From the NCBI RefSeq assembly GCF_000205025.1, contig NZ_GL883691.1, positions 34,916 to 98,915 on the forward strand: 64,000 nt of DNA. The letters run 5' to 3'. Each line of letters begins with the position of its first letter. The stretch's first letter is position 1. This stretch comes from Parasutterella excrementihominis YIT 11859 (GTDB lineage: Bacteria > Pseudomonadota > Gammaproteobacteria > Burkholderiales > Burkholderiaceae_F). The notes under the pieces are model-generated. The model saw only the letters and a list, made by a program, of their open reading frames with translations, made no database searches and was not told the origin of the DNA. A program made the position numbers and the translations under genes. Of the stretch, positions 20,834 to 28,812 are shown one piece after another.

Positions 20834-21787
20834 TTAGAAGAGGTTCTTGTTTTCTGAGACTAGTTTGGAGGTCTGAGAGACAATTCTTTGAGTTTCTTGG
20901 GCGTTTTTAAAGCCGATATCCAGCTTGAGTTTCTTGGTTTCAGCGATGAAATCCGGATCTTCGCAAATCCCTTTGATGCCGTTTTCTAATTTAGTTAATA
21001 CTTCGGGACTTAAGCCTTTGGGCGCGCAAATGCCGCGGATGGCTGCGCCTGCAGGCGCGATATCTTTTCCGAAAGCTTCTTTGGCAGTGGGAGCGGAGGC
21101 TGCGGACTGGTCAGCGAATACCACGAGAATTTTAAGTCCGTTGCCGAGCTGCTTTTGTGCGGCAGAGAGTGTTGAAGCACAGAGGTCAACTTTTTTACCC
21201 ATCAATGCTGTAAGTGCCTTACCTGAGCCGTTGAAGGGAACGAAATTTGTCTTAATACCAAGATCTTTTTCAGCGATCAGATGCTGGAGCTGAACATTAG
21301 ACTGCGGACCGTCTCCGGCGACATTCAAAGTTTTGATTTTAGCTGCTTTGATGAAATCAGCTGCTGTTGTATAAGGACTGTCCTCGTTGACAACCCAGAC
21401 AATTGGGTCAGATTGAACAGCTGCTATGAAGGTGAAATCATCCATAGAGAAAGGCACATTCTTACGCAGTTCCTTGATCATGATCATTGAAGGTAAAGAA
21501 GCTGCACCGATTGTGTAACCATCCGGTTTGGCTTTACTCAGAAGGGTCCAGCCGATTTGGCCGCCGGCTCCTGGTTTATTGTCAATGGTAAGAGTTTGAC
21601 CGAGATGTTTTTCCGCGTATTTACCCATGATGCGAAGAAGGATGTCATTGCCGCCTCCTGCGCTAAAAGGAACGATTGTCAAGAGCGGCTTAGAAGGATA
21701 AATATCTGCTGCATAGGCTGAACCGGCGCCAAAGAGGCTTAGAGCGGTAAGAACAGAAAGGGAGGAAAGAAGGTTTCTGCGTTTCAT
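20834..21787 (-). CDS. tctC: Tripartite tricarboxylate transporter substrate-binding protein TctC (Bug family)
   Basis: 317 aa. The N-terminus is a clear signal peptide (MKRRN, hydrophobic core, GSAYA cleavage near residue 26). The mature part starts with the Bug/TctC signature (YPSKPLLTIVPFSAGGGNDIL) and continues with NKPGAGGQIGW and the later GDGPQSNVQLQHL region. It is a periplasmic solute receptor that delivers an organic acid to the TctAB membrane complex. It lies 20 bases upstream of tctB and 45 bases downstream of the M29/NicX-like gene, so all four genes are probably cotranscribed. Bug receptors are greatly expanded in Burkholderiales. The ligand is unknown. Confidence 0.94.
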   Translation of the reverse strand: MKRRNLLSSLSVLTALSLFGAGSAYAADIYPSKPLLTIVPFSAGGGNDILLRIMGKYAEKHLGQTLTIDNKPGAGGQIGWTLLSKAKPDGYTIGAASLPSMIMIKELRKNVPFSMDDFTFIAAVQSDPIVWVVNEDSPYTTAADFIKAAKIKTLNVAGDGPQSNVQLQHLIAEKDLGIKTNFVPFNGSGKALTALMGKKVDLCASTLSAAQKQLGNGLKILVVFADQSAASAPTAKEAFGKDIAPAGAAIRGICAPKGLSPEVLTKLENGIKGICEDPDFIAETKKLKLDIGFKNAQETQRIVSQTSKLVSENKNLF

Positions 21788-21832
21788 GATTTTGTCCTTG
21801 GAATGGAAATAAAGTTTTGGGGATAATTTTGG

Positions 21833-22801
21833 TCAGAGCGTCGGATGGTCTTTGTCAAAAATTACTTTTCCATCGGCGACGATGGTCGGATGCCACATGA
21901 TGAGATCGTAGTGACACGGTGCCTTGGTAACGCCGCCGAGGGTAAGGCTTGTGCCGATGCCGATATGACAGGTCCCGAGGACTCCTTCGTCTTCAAGCAT
22001 GATTCCGCACATACGACACTTCGGATTCAAACCAATCCCGAGTTCTGCAATGTTGTAGCTGTTTTTGTCGGCGTGGCTGGCTAAATCTTTGCGAAGGATT
22101 TCTGCAGCCCTTCCGCCTTTGATTTCAGTGATAAAGCCCCCTTCGACTTTGCATATGACGGGTTCATCTACAAGGCCGATACCGAGATATGGAATTGAAG
22201 CATCGCATACAATAATCCCTTCTGCAGTCCCCTCTATAGGGGTTGTATTTGCTTCAATAGTGGGGATGGTAGAGAACTGACCTTTTTCAACTACGCAGTA
22301 AAGCGCATTTCCGCGTCTTCCTTTCGTATTGAAACGAAGATCAGTTCCTCCCGGAGAGGTGATATGAATTTCTTCGGCAGTTTCCAGGGCTTTGGCGACA
22401 GCAATGCAGGTTGGTTTGATTTGATCAAAGTCAGCTTCTATCCCGCCGTGCATCATAACTTCAGGGGTGAAATCTGTCATGACGATGATTCGAGCTCCGG
22501 CTGCCGCCGCATTTTTTACTGCATGTGTATGGGTAATAGAGTAACTGACGGGCACGATCACGACGTCCGCATTTTTCATGGCGGCGGCCACGGCTGCAGG
22601 CGGTTCTTCTCCGGCCCGTTTGCGAGGCTTCATACACATAATCATTACTTCTGCACCTCGGTCACAGGCAACGGCAGCAACGGCTTGAGCGATGTCTGTT
22701 TTAGCATAGTCAGTGACCAAAAGGACAGTTTCCCCGGCTTGCACTTTTGTAGCAACATCGACTAAAGTCTTGGCTCCCTTCATCATTAGAAGTTCTTTCA
22801 T
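21833..22801 (-). CDS. M29 aminopeptidase / NicX-like metalloenzyme
   Basis: 322 aa from the ATG at 22801, which has an AAAGGA ribosome site 7 bases upstream; a longer in-frame start at 22861 has no such site. The C-terminal half carries the fold's metal-site pattern: E253 in AELGIG, E270, H279 in GTCHIGIG, and H297/D299 in CHYD. The same fold includes M29 metallopeptidases and the iron enzyme 2,5-dihydroxypyridine 5,6-dioxygenase (NicX), whose His/His/Asp ligands match H279, H297 and D299. It heads the TctCBA operon, so its substrate is plausibly what the transporter brings in or a derivative of it. In an anaerobe an oxygen-dependent ring cleavage would be odd, so a hydrolase role is also open. 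There is no signal peptide, so it is cytoplasmic. Confidence 0.75.
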   Translation of the reverse strand: MKELLMMKGAKTLVDVATKVQAGETVLLVTDYAKTDIAQAVAAVACDRGAEVMIMCMKPRKRAGEEPPAAVAAAMKNADVVIVPVSYSITHTHAVKNAAAAGARIIVMTDFTPEVMMHGGIEADFDQIKPTCIAVAKALETAEEIHITSPGGTDLRFNTKGRRGNALYCVVEKGQFSTIPTIEANTTPIEGTAEGIIVCDASIPYLGIGLVDEPVICKVEGGFITEIKGGRAAEILRKDLASHADKNSYNIAELGIGLNPKCRMCGIMLEDEGVLGTCHIGIGTSLTLGGVTKAPCHYDLIMWHPTIVADGKVIFDKDHPTL

Positions 22802-23261
22802 CACTTTTCCTTTCTTTGCGCCATCATCGAGCAGTCGCACCAATTTAGGGCATCCTTGCACAGCTATGACGCATTTAAGTTGGTTTATTGAGGCTTTGAA
22901 AACTAGTCAGGTTAATTATTGGTTGGATGATTCTGCTAGGTTTCAAAATAATCTATGCAAGAACTATGCCAAGTTTGCGCTATCTATTTGAAAATAGTTA
23001 TACGAATGCACTGTTAAGTTGAAAACAGTTTCTGTCAAGATTTTTAAGCGAAGTGCAAGAAAGGACCTAGCATGGCATGGGATGAAGCGTGCAAGAAAAC
23101 GATAATAGAAAGGCTATTTTTTGATTCAGTAATCTCCCCTTAGTAACCCCTGTTGGTATAAAAAAGCGGTTTTTTTTTATAACTTCTGTGGCTCACAGTG
23201 TTTCCACGCATTTCCAGAAGCCGGCGAGACTAATGCAGTAGATAGGTCCCTCGGAAGAAAT
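22802..23261. other. Intergenic region upstream of the M29-tctCBA operon
   Basis: 460 bases without a convincing gene. The part near 22802-23030 should hold the operon promoter and contains two dyads. The part near 23101-23200 has T- and A-runs (around 23160-23180) but no clear hairpin. The right-hand end leads to the ribosome site of the truncated small ORF at 23262. Confidence 0.5.
22984..23029. promoter_or_regulatory. Two operator-like dyads upstream of the M29-tctCBA operon
   Basis: CTATTT-GA-AAATAG (22984-22997) is a perfect dyad. ACTGTT (23010-23015) and AACAGT (23024-23029) form a second with 8 bases between the arms. The second dyad contains a TGTTAAG half-site like those near the dehydratase/porin region. 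The regulator is unknown. Confidence 0.35.
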
Positions 23262-23348
23262 ATGAAAACCACTCCAAAAATCAAACAATTGACTTTAGCC
23301 TGCTTTTTGGCTGTGACATCAATGATGTTGACATCCTCCTCGTCATAA
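23262..23348 (+). pseudogene. Small exported-protein ORF truncated by the IS element
   Basis: ATG at 23262 follows GGAAG with good spacing and begins MKTTPKIKQLTLACF, a lysine-rich start and hydrophobic core like a signal peptide. The frame reaches the inferred IS right tip (23328) after 22 codons and stops seven codons later within the element (stop 23346-23348). The sequence past the other IS end (about 24835 onward) offers only a short continuation, so the rest was either very short or has been lost. This is an inference; no homolog was recognised. Confidence 0.45.
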
Positions 23349-23540
23349 ATGACAAGGATTCCATACCACCTCTGCAGCGGCCGTAGCCTAATGCTGCAGT
23401 CGGTCTCTTTGGGTTCCTGCTGACAGCGGCCTTACTGCACCACTCATACCACAGGCTAACCGGGCCTGCCCGGCCCTTAATATATTTATCGCTCCGACCT
23501 CATCTGCGTTGGAGCGGTAACCGCAGCCAATGCATGCAAA
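23332..23540 (-). ncRNA. Probable omega RNA (reRNA) region at the tnpB 3' end
   Basis: In IS605-type elements the guide RNA for TnpB is made from the 3' end of tnpB through the right end, with the guide reaching into flanking DNA. Here that would cover the last part of tnpB and the GC-rich stretch up to the right-end hairpin (including the CTGCAG-containing dyad around 23370-23397). The guide would read from 23327 downward, into the truncated ORF. The 5' limit is a guess, and no transcript evidence exists. Confidence 0.35.
23338..23357 (-). repeat. IS right-end hairpin
   Basis: CCTTGTCA-TTTA-TGACGAGG read on the minus strand: an 8-bp stem with one G-T wobble and a 4-base loop. It lies six bases before the terminal TCAA, the standard arrangement at IS605-type right ends. 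Confidence 0.75.
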
Positions 23541-24584
23541 GGTCGCTTGCGATTTTCTGTTCTCTGCAGAGACAAACCCGCATCGAGGACAAGTTCGGCT
23601 CGTGTTTCTGGGATCTACTTTTATCAGCCTTCCGCCTCTCCGCTCTAATTTGTAGGAGAGCATCCGGAAAAAGCCATACCATCCCTGATCCAAAATTGAT
23701 CGATTCAGTCCACTCTTCTGTTTGACGTTTTTGCCCGGCGATTCTTTTGTTCCGCTGGCAGAAGCGGACATGTTCAAGACCTTAAGGTCCTCAACGTATA
23801 CGATGCTGTGGTTTTTAGCTATCTTTGTAGAGGTCTTGTGAAGAAAATCTCTTCGGCTGTCGGCTATATAGCGGTGCAATCGAGCAATTTTTCGCTTTGT
23901 CTTTCTGCTGTTTCTGCTTCCTTTCTTTTGCCGCGCAAGTTTCCTTTGCAGCTTGGCAAGTTTTTCCTGCTCCTGCTTAAAAGCGTTTAGAGGTTCAACG
24001 AAGTCACCGTTTGACATAGTCACAAAACGTTTGACACCCATGTCTATTCCTATTTCAGAAGGATTGGGAGCAGATGAGACGACTTCATACTCAGTCTGTA
24101 TGCTGACATCCCATTTCTCCCCGCGCCGGCTGACAGTGACATTCTTAATGGTTCCGATGATATCCCTGCTTTTTCGATATCCCATCCAGCCGATTTTCGG
24201 CAGTCGGATCTGTTGTTTAACTTCATCAAGTTCAACGCCCTGGGGAAATCTGATGGAGTCATTCCGGAATTTTTCCTTGTACTTTGGAAAATTAGCCCGC
24301 TTCCGAAAGAAATTGGTGTAAGCCTGATCCAGGTCCTTCAGCGATTGCTGAAGAACTTGACTGTGACACTCTTTTAAGAAAGGATTTTTCTTTTTCCATT
24401 CAGGAAGTCTATTGGCTGCCTCAGCGTATTTGAAGGAGTGCTTGTTGTCTTTTTTGTAGAGCGACCTTTCAAGGGATAAGGTGCGGTTGTAGACGTAACG
24501 GGCGCAGCCACAGAATTGCTTCATCAGTTGACTCTGCATCCCGTTTGGTTTTAGTTCGAATTTAAAACCGCGCCTTATTAACAC
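23388..24584 (-). CDS. tnpB: RNA-guided endonuclease TnpB (IS200/IS605 OrfB)
   Basis: 398 aa, full length for the family. The N-terminal helix-turn-helix-like region starts RRGFKFELKPN. The RuvC-like site is intact: D181 in GIDMGVKRF, E265 in VYVEDL, D361 in SNADEVGAINI. The zinc finger CPRC...CIGC (C332, C335, C351, C354) sits between the last two catalytic residues as it should. TnpB is an RNA-guided DNA nuclease that helps keep the element at its donor site. All key residues are present, so it is probably active. It stands alone without tnpA. The protein starts about 210 bases inside the left-end hairpin. Confidence 0.95.
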   Translation of the reverse strand: MLIRRGFKFELKPNGMQSQLMKQFCGCARYVYNRTLSLERSLYKKDNKHSFKYAEAANRLPEWKKKNPFLKECHSQVLQQSLKDLDQAYTNFFRKRANFPKYKEKFRNDSIRFPQGVELDEVKQQIRLPKIGWMGYRKSRDIIGTIKNVTVSRRGEKWDVSIQTEYEVVSSAPNPSEIGIDMGVKRFVTMSNGDFVEPLNAFKQEQEKLAKLQRKLARQKKGSRNSRKTKRKIARLHRYIADSRRDFLHKTSTKIAKNHSIVYVEDLKVLNMSASASGTKESPGKNVKQKSGLNRSILDQGWYGFFRMLSYKLERRGGRLIKVDPRNTSRTCPRCGFVSAENRKSQATFACIGCGYRSNADEVGAINILRAGQARLACGMSGAVRPLSAGTQRDRLQH

Positions 24585-24797
24585 TTATGTTCCCCCACTG
24601 TGATGACCTATTGTAACGAAGTCGGATAGGCTGCATCATCGGGAAAAACGATATTGTAAAATCCGAGATAAATTTTGGGTGAAGTATCTTTGGTTCCGTT
24701 TCTCTTATTCCGCAATCAGCCGTGATGGGCTCTCGATTTCCACCGACAAATTAGGTATCAAAATATGCCGAACCACGAATCTGTGAGGCCCTTATAT

Positions 24798-24817
24798 CAC
24801 CGTCATGAATGACGGTG
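24798..24817 (-). repeat. IS left-end hairpin
   Basis: CACCGTCA-TGAA-TGACGGTG, a perfect 8-bp stem with a 4-base loop, near the outer edge of the element upstream of tnpB. Position and form match the subterminal hairpin recognised by Y1 transposases. Confidence 0.7.
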
Positions 24818-24887
24818 TTTTACGGGCCCTGTTGATAAAAAAGTTTCAGAGTCACCTGAGGTTGACTGATTTTGGATAGGTTAACCT

Positions 24888-24927
24888 AAAAAGAAAAAAA
24901 ATGAGGTGCTCGAATATGAAGCACCTC
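24888..24927 (-). terminator. Rho-independent terminator of the LysR gene
   Basis: On the minus strand GAGGTGCT pairs with AGCACCTC (24903-24910 and 24920-24927; 9-base loop) and is followed by a long T-rich run, TTTTTTTTCTTTTT. It begins 22 bases after the LysR stop codon. Confidence 0.88.
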
Positions 24928-24949
24928 AAGACAGGATTAAAACCACAGG

Positions 24950-25939
24950 TTAGCCCAAGGAGCGGGAGGCCAGTTGATCGAAAAGAGCCCTTTCTTCAGA
25001 GACGATCTTTGAAATTTCTGTCGATATCAAATCTATAACTTCACGATATAACGGACTTTCTGAATTAGAATTACGACAGTAAACGCAGAGAGGTGCATCC
25101 GGCCTGCCCCAGGCGGGCAAGACCAGCTCCAGCTTCCCGCTTTGAATCTCTTCTGCCACAACACCTAATGTTAAATCAACACTGATACCGACATCTTTTA
25201 AAAGCATACTTCTGCAGTACGATCCGTCGCCTTTTAAGACATGTGGCAAACGTTCCAGATCAATGCTGGTGTTTGGATCTGAAGTTTTATTTGCACTTTT
25301 CTTCAAGAGGATCGGAGAAAAAGCCGGGCTTGTCTTATAGCGAAGAAGCAGGACGTGTTTTTCTAAATCCTGAGCTTTTTTAGGAGCCGGATGTTCTGCC
25401 AGATACTTTTTGGAGGCAAGCAGGGGAAAACGGTACTCCGCAATTTGCCTGCAAGTAAGGGTTGGTTCCTCCTTGCGATAAAAACCAACAGAAATATCGG
25501 TTTCTCGTTCTATTAGTGCCCTCAGCCCCATATCTGCAGAAAATTCGAAAGTTACACCGCTACCTTCTCGTCGCTCATAGTTGACCAATTTTTCTAAGAG
25601 AGGTTCCTTATTAAGATTAATCGGCAGTGAAATACGAATACTGCGTTTAGGTATCTTCTGAAGATTAACGCCGATTTCTCGGCATTCATTTTCAAGACGG
25701 TCTTGCGCGGCAACGAATTCTTCAGCGAACGGAAAAATCTTTATTCCGTTTTCACTGAGTTTCATCGGGCGCGGACGATGAAGTACTAAGAAGAAGCCTA
25801 ATTCGTCTTCTAATTTGGAAATCAGCCTCGAGGCATAGGGCAGGTCAATTCCGCATTCCTGCGCAGCATGACTCAGTGTTCGACCTTGACCTATTAAACA
25901 AAAAATCTTCCAACTGAGTTTTCGGTCGTACAGTTTCAT
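24950..25939 (-). CDS. LysR-family transcriptional regulator
   Basis: 329 aa from the ATG at 25939, chosen because TAGGAG lies 6-7 bases upstream and the protein then begins at the DNA-binding domain (MKLYDRKLSWKIF); an upstream in-frame ATG at 26029 would add an unlikely 30-residue tail. Residues about 1-62 form the winged helix-turn-helix (TLSHAAQECGIDLPYASRLISKLEDELG), and about 95-300 the periplasmic-binding-protein-like effector domain. It is divergent from the aminotransferase-amidohydrolase pair, the usual arrangement for a LysR regulator and its target. The inducer is unknown. The gene has its own strong terminator. Confidence 0.9.
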   Translation of the reverse strand: MKLYDRKLSWKIFCLIGQGRTLSHAAQECGIDLPYASRLISKLEDELGFFLVLHRPRPMKLSENGIKIFPFAEEFVAAQDRLENECREIGVNLQKIPKRSIRISLPINLNKEPLLEKLVNYERREGSGVTFEFSADMGLRALIERETDISVGFYRKEEPTLTCRQIAEYRFPLLASKKYLAEHPAPKKAQDLEKHVLLLRYKTSPAFSPILLKKSANKTSDPNTSIDLERLPHVLKGDGSYCRSMLLKDVGISVDLTLGVVAEEIQSGKLELVLPAWGRPDAPLCVYCRNSNSESPLYREVIDLISTEISKIVSEERALFDQLASRSLG

Positions 25940-25960
25940 AGCGACTCCTACAATTAAGTC

Positions 25961-26003
25961 TTGGTAATAATACCAATGAACAAGTTGTACGAAAGAACAA
26001 CTT
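25961..26003. promoter_or_regulatory. Two dyads in the LysR/aminotransferase divergent promoter
   Basis: TTGGTA-ATAA-TACCAA (25961-25976) is a perfect 16-base palindrome. AAGTTGT (25982-25988) and ACAACTT (25997-26003) form a second inverted repeat with 8 bases between. LysR proteins typically bind one regulatory and one activation site in such a gap, so these are the natural operator candidates. Confidence 0.6.
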
Positions 26004-26092
26004 AGGATTTGGAAATCATACATTTTCATGAGTTCTACTTTTTCCTAACATGAAGGAAACTATTCCGAAGTCCTTGTTTTCTTGGAGACTAT

Positions 26093-27370
26093 ATGTTTGA
26101 AAATCCCTCATCTTTATTTCCTATGGCCAGATTTGTCCCGTATATGGGTGTGATTTGGACAATCCATGAAGCCTCCAAGCTTGGTTTTTACAATGGGCAT
26201 CCGGAATGGTGCAATGTCGGTCAGGGGCAGCCGGAGGTCGGAGAGATCACGGGAGCGCCTCCGAGAATTAATTCAGTCAGCTTAGAAGAACCGATCGACG
26301 CCGCTTACGGTCCGGTCGGGGGAACCCCCGAGGTTCGAGCTGCGGTCGCTGATTGGATTAATAGAACCTATCGTCGTGGTCTGAAACCGTATTCGGCGGA
26401 AAACATATCTTTTGCTTCCGGCGGACGGTTAGCTTTGACGCGCCTATTTAGTATTTTCAAAGACGGCAGCCGGATAGCCTATAAAAATCCGGACTATACC
26501 GCTTATGAAGATTACTTGTACCCTCTGCGTCATTCTTGCGAATTGATTGAGTTAAGGGCGCAAGAGAAAAATGGTTTCATGGTTTCCGACACAGAATTTT
26601 CCGAATTCATTAAACAATACAGACCGGACGCTTATATCTTCTCAAATCCATGCAATCCTACCGGTCAATCAGTAAAAGGAGGATCTTTAGCCAACTATGT
26701 GGACATTTGCCGTAAAGAAAATTGTCTTCTCGGATGTGATGAATTTTATGCGACATTTGCCTATGAAGAGGATGGTTCACCCTCGAAAGAACCGGTTTCG
26801 GTGCTGCCGTTTATCGAAGATGTTAATAAAGATCCTGTAGTTGTCTTTGACGGACTGACTAAAGGATTTCGCTATCCCGGTTGGAGAGCTGCGTGGATGG
26901 TCGGACCTAAATACTTAATTGAAATGGTTAACAGAGCTGCCAGCGCTGTTGACGGCGGTCCGTCGACGATCGTTCAGAGAGCGGCAATTGAAGAGCTTTC
27001 TTCCGGACACGCAGAAGCTGAATTGCTTGCCACAAGAAAAGAATTTGCAGTTAAACGCAGGCTCATGATTGACGGACTCCAATCCATTGGAATAAGAGTC
27101 CCCGATCCGCAGCCTCTAGGCACTTTTTATGTTTGGGCCTCGCTTGAGAACCTTCCGGGAAAACTAACGGATGCAGATTACTTCTTCCATGAATGCCTTA
27201 AGAAAAAGGTTATCACTGTGCCCGGTCATTTCTTTGATGTTCGTCCTTACCGCAACCGTCCGACAAAAGAACCTTATAGCCATTTGGTTCGCTTCTCCTA
27301 TGGTCCAAACCGTCGGACGGTTGCGACAGCTTTATCCCGAATGGCGGAAGTGATTCGAGAACATCGTTAG
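26093..27370 (+). CDS. PLP-dependent aminotransferase, class I/II
   Basis: 425 aa, of fold type I. Visible signatures are the NPCNPTG loop (185-191), D216 with the nearby tyrosine in CDEFYATF for the cofactor ring, the Schiff-base lysine K257 in DGLTKGFRYPGWR, R265 near the phosphate, and a C-terminal substrate-carboxylate arginine in LVRFSYG. It transfers an amino group between an amino acid and a 2-oxo acid in the cytoplasm. It is the first gene of a probable two-gene operon with an M20 amidohydrolase and sits across from a LysR regulator, suggesting catabolism of an N-acylated or peptide-like amino acid: hydrolysis followed by transamination. The exact substrate cannot be assigned. Confidence 0.88.
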   Translation: MFENPSSLFPMARFVPYMGVIWTIHEASKLGFYNGHPEWCNVGQGQPEVGEITGAPPRINSVSLEEPIDAAYGPVGGTPEVRAAVADWINRTYRRGLKPYSAENISFASGGRLALTRLFSIFKDGSRIAYKNPDYTAYEDYLYPLRHSCELIELRAQEKNGFMVSDTEFSEFIKQYRPDAYIFSNPCNPTGQSVKGGSLANYVDICRKENCLLGCDEFYATFAYEEDGSPSKEPVSVLPFIEDVNKDPVVVFDGLTKGFRYPGWRAAWMVGPKYLIEMVNRAASAVDGGPSTIVQRAAIEELSSGHAEAELLATRKEFAVKRRLMIDGLQSIGIRVPDPQPLGTFYVWASLENLPGKLTDADYFFHECLKKKVITVPGHFFDVRPYRNRPTKEPYSHLVRFSYGPNRRTVATALSRMAEVIREHR

Positions 27371-27397
27371 CACTGCATGCTTCCATAAGAACCACTG

Positions 27398-27445
27398 TTT
27401 CACACCGTGCGAACCTTCGAAAAGAAAGGATTCCACGGTGTGAAA
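27398..27445 (+). promoter_or_regulatory. Long inverted repeat overlapping the amidohydrolase ribosome site
   Basis: TTTCACACCGTG (27398-27409) pairs perfectly with CACGGTGTGAAA (27434-27445); the loop is 24 bases. The right arm runs into the AAAGG (27443-27447) that precedes the ATG at 27457. It could hide the ribosome site in RNA, act as a protein operator, or set the ratio of the two genes. There is no T-run, so it is not a standard terminator. Confidence 0.6.
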
Positions 27446-27456
27446 GGTTATTGAAT

Positions 27457-28728
27457 ATGTCACAAATAACACAACTCCTCAAACAACACCGACGAAACTT
27501 GCACACCTATCCTGAGACAGCTTGGACCGAGTTCCAGACGACTTGGTACATCTATCAGCAGTTGATGACTTTGCCGTTCAAGCTACGACTTGGCAAGGAG
27601 ATCTTGAACGAAGCTTTCGTTTTGAATCGAGATGAAGAAGAGGTCAAAAGCAGTACGAAACGTGCTTTAAACAATGGCGTTCCCAAAGAGTTCATTCACA
27701 TTCTTGACGAATTTACCGGCGTAATGGCGACTTTTGAGACTCATAAGTCCGGACCAACGTTCGTTTTGCGTTTTGATATAGATGCTCTTCCGATTCAGGA
27801 AACGGAGGACGCTCAGCATTTGCCGAATCTGCTGGGTTTTCGTTCGCGGCATGATAATTGTATGCATGCCTGCGGACACGATTTTCATACGGCAATCGGT
27901 TTAGTGCTTGCAAGATGGATTTCCGAACAGCGAGCCAAACTTCGAGGAAAGATTATTCTTCTTTTTCAGCCAGCGGAAGAAGGTTCTCGCGGGGCCAGAG
28001 CGGTTTCGGCTTCAGGCTTGTTGGATGAGGCCGATTATTTTGCAGCCGCACATGTCGGAATGATGGCTCGTACAGGTGAAGTTGTCATTGATCCTTATGG
28101 CTTCCTGTGCGGAACCAAGTTCAATGTTGATTTCAAAGGTCGGGCTGCGCACTGTGCGAGTGAGCCCGAAGCAGGGAAAAACGCCCTTGCAGCAGCCTGT
28201 TCGGCGTTCATGCTCCTTCAGGGGATTTCAAGAAGCAGTAAAGGAGCGTCTCGGATCAATGTTGGAAAGCTCTCAGGCGGACGCGGCCGAAATATTATTC
28301 CGGATCAAGCTTACATGGAGATTGATCTCAGAGGAGAAACGACAGAGGTTAATGACTACCTAGTGAAGAGAACTCAAGAAATACTCAAAGGAACAGCTCA
28401 GTCATTGGATGTTCAACTTTCGATTGAAGATCTTGGGACGGTATATGACATCAAGAATGACCCGGAGCTTGTTGAATATCTCAAAGAGGTTGCAAGTCAA
28501 TGTCCCCTTGTTAAAGCAGTCACGACTCACTCCGATTTCGGAGGCTCTGAAGATGCCTCGATCATAATTAAGCGTATTCAGCAGCTTTTCGGAAAATGTA
28601 TTTATTTTGTGATCGGGGCCGATCGAACGGCAGGTCATCATCAGCCGGATTTCGATGCTGATGAGGCCGCTCTTGAGATCGGATTTGAAATGTTTAAGGG
28701 CCTGATCCGGAAGATCAATGGTTGTTAA
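27457..28728 (+). CDS. M20-family amidohydrolase (AbgA/HipO-like)
   Basis: 423 aa from the ATG at 27457 (AAAGG 9 bases upstream); a TTG two codons earlier is too close to that site. The two-metal site is visible: C139-G-H141 in HACGHDFH, E174/E175 in FQPAEEGS, H199 in AAAHVG, and a late His in AGHHQPDFD. About residues 205-320 form the lid/dimerisation domain. The family removes acyl or aminobenzoyl groups from amino acids (hippurate, N-acetyl amino acids, p-aminobenzoyl-glutamate). The length and the internal insert (residues 45-90) resemble AbgA more than small HipO enzymes, but the substrate is open. It follows the aminotransferase by 86 bases. Confidence 0.88.
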   Translation: MSQITQLLKQHRRNLHTYPETAWTEFQTTWYIYQQLMTLPFKLRLGKEILNEAFVLNRDEEEVKSSTKRALNNGVPKEFIHILDEFTGVMATFETHKSGPTFVLRFDIDALPIQETEDAQHLPNLLGFRSRHDNCMHACGHDFHTAIGLVLARWISEQRAKLRGKIILLFQPAEEGSRGARAVSASGLLDEADYFAAAHVGMMARTGEVVIDPYGFLCGTKFNVDFKGRAAHCASEPEAGKNALAAACSAFMLLQGISRSSKGASRINVGKLSGGRGRNIIPDQAYMEIDLRGETTEVNDYLVKRTQEILKGTAQSLDVQLSIEDLGTVYDIKNDPELVEYLKEVASQCPLVKAVTTHSDFGGSEDASIIIKRIQQLFGKCIYFVIGADRTAGHHQPDFDADEAALEIGFEMFKGLIRKINGC

Positions 28729-28755
28729 CTGCGGTTAACCATAACGGCATTAATT

Positions 28756-28792
28756 AAGCCTTGGATCCTTTTGTGGGTTCCAAGGCTTTTTA
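28756..28792 (+). terminator. Rho-independent terminator after the amidohydrolase
   Basis: AAGCCTTGGATCC pairs with GGTTCCAAGGCTT (one mismatch) across a short loop, followed by TTTT. It lies between the amidohydrolase stop and the convergent dctA stop. Confidence 0.85.
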
Positions 28793-28812
28793 ACTGTCAA
28801 ATTTTTGAAAAA

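Larger units (their letters stand above)
23328..24840 (-). mobile_element. TnpB-only IS200/IS605-type element (left tip approximate)
   Basis: On the minus strand the element reads: left-end hairpin, tnpB, right-end hairpin, then GAGGAGGATGTCAA. The terminal TCAA (23328-23331) is the typical right tip of this superfamily. There are no terminal inverted repeats and no target duplication, as expected for these single-strand transposons. The left tip is placed near 24835-24840, just outside the hairpin at 24798-24817. No tnpA (Y1 transposase) is present, so movement would need TnpA from elsewhere. Confidence 0.75.

Noticed and set aside
24870..24890. AGGTTAACCT palindrome as another member of the GTTAAG regulon
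   Set aside because: It has the TTAAC core but not the GTTAAG-N2-CTTAAC form, and lies at the end of the LysR gene beside its terminator, not in a promoter.
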